NCBI GenBank assembly: GCA_025362615.1
Contig: JANYFQ010000247.1
Location: 1-5,303, forward strand
Origin: Hymenobacter sp.
GTDB taxonomy: Bacteria > Bacteroidota > Bacteroidia > Cytophagales > Hymenobacteraceae
Direction: 5' to 3'
Length of the DNA: 5,303 nucleotides
Positions 5,163 to 5,303 of this stretch are shown piece after piece. Below the pieces are notes generated by a model. The model was not told the origin of the DNA. It was given only the letters and a program-made list of their open reading frames with translations, and made no database searches. A program made the position numbers and the translations under genes. Each line of letters opens with the position of its first letter. Within the stretch, counting starts at the first letter, position 1.

Positions 5163-5303
5163 TAGGACTTACGCAAAAAGGCTTAACTTGCCGATAAAAA
5201 CATGAAGGTCACGGCGGAACTTTACGGCCAATTTTTGCTCAGCAGCCAAGTCAATTACACCGGCACCTACCTGGCGGACCACTTGGCCGAATTGACGCAC
5301 GAC
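5163..5303 (+). mobile_element. Left end of an insertion sequence, continuing beyond the window
   Basis: TAGGACTTACGCA (5163-5175) lies 26 bases upstream of a transposase start, the usual place for a terminal inverted repeat. The leading TA may belong to the target site. The partner end, TGCGTAAGTCCTA, is absent from the window, as expected if the element runs off the right edge. The exact boundary is inferred. Confidence 0.65.
5202..5303 (+). CDS. Transposase, N-terminal fragment cut by the window edge
   Basis: Only the first 34 codons are present, beginning MKVTAELYGQFLLSSQ and ending in LAELTHD at the window edge with the frame still open. The pattern (ELYxQFLLSSQ, then NYTxTYLADHL, then LTHD) resembles from memory the N-terminus of DDE transposases of the IS4/IS701 type found in Bacteroidota and cyanobacteria, where it forms a helical DNA-binding region. 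The catalytic DDE residues would lie beyond the window, so activity cannot be judged. The start codon follows CGATAAAAAC with no Shine-Dalgarno sequence. The terminal repeat just upstream supports the call. The family name is tentative, but a transposase is likely. Confidence 0.7.
   Translation, partial: MKVTAELYGQFLLSSQVNYTGTYLADHLAELTHD

Overview
The window looks like an ordinary chromosomal segment from a GC-rich member of the Bacteroidota, most likely Hymenobacter or a close relative in the Cytophagales. This rests on four observations: HemW and the Omp85 protein read like Bacteroidota versions; starts are preceded by A/T-rich stretches rather than Shine-Dalgarno sequences; one leader has a TAnnTTTG-like -7 box; and the gaps carry A-rich heptamer repeats and short GCGAAGCGGT hairpins. 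The genus is inference from memory, not a search result.

Layout. A soluble family I inorganic pyrophosphatase (48-617, +) overlaps by 8 bases a small three-helix membrane protein with a probable GTG start (610-915, +). A hairpin with a T-rich tail on the minus strand (920-950) ends the convergent transcript of a small heat-shock protein of the Hsp20/alpha-crystallin family (1075-1458, -). The gap 1459-1777 carries a very AT-rich island (about 26% GC by hand count over 1641-1780), bounded by inverted arrays of a CATTTAA heptamer. It also holds an exact CIRCE half-site. Next is an Omp85-superfamily outer-membrane protein with POTRA-like repeats and a C-terminal barrel (1778-3628, -). It diverges from hemW, a radical-SAM heme chaperone (3776-4936, +), across a gap with inverted CAAGAAA heptamers. 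The right end (about 4950-5303) is repeat-rich: a degenerate heptamer tract, two direct copies of TAGGACTTACGCA, three ACCGCGAAGCGGT mini-hairpins, and the 5' end of a transposase gene running off the window.

The genes do not form one pathway. They are housekeeping functions: pyrophosphate removal, proteostasis, outer-membrane biogenesis or secretion, and heme delivery. I see no new multi-gene system. The most unusual material is intergenic: heptamer arrays in inverted pairs, the mini-hairpin cluster, and an apparent relic of a second insertion-sequence end just upstream of the one still attached to an open transposase frame.
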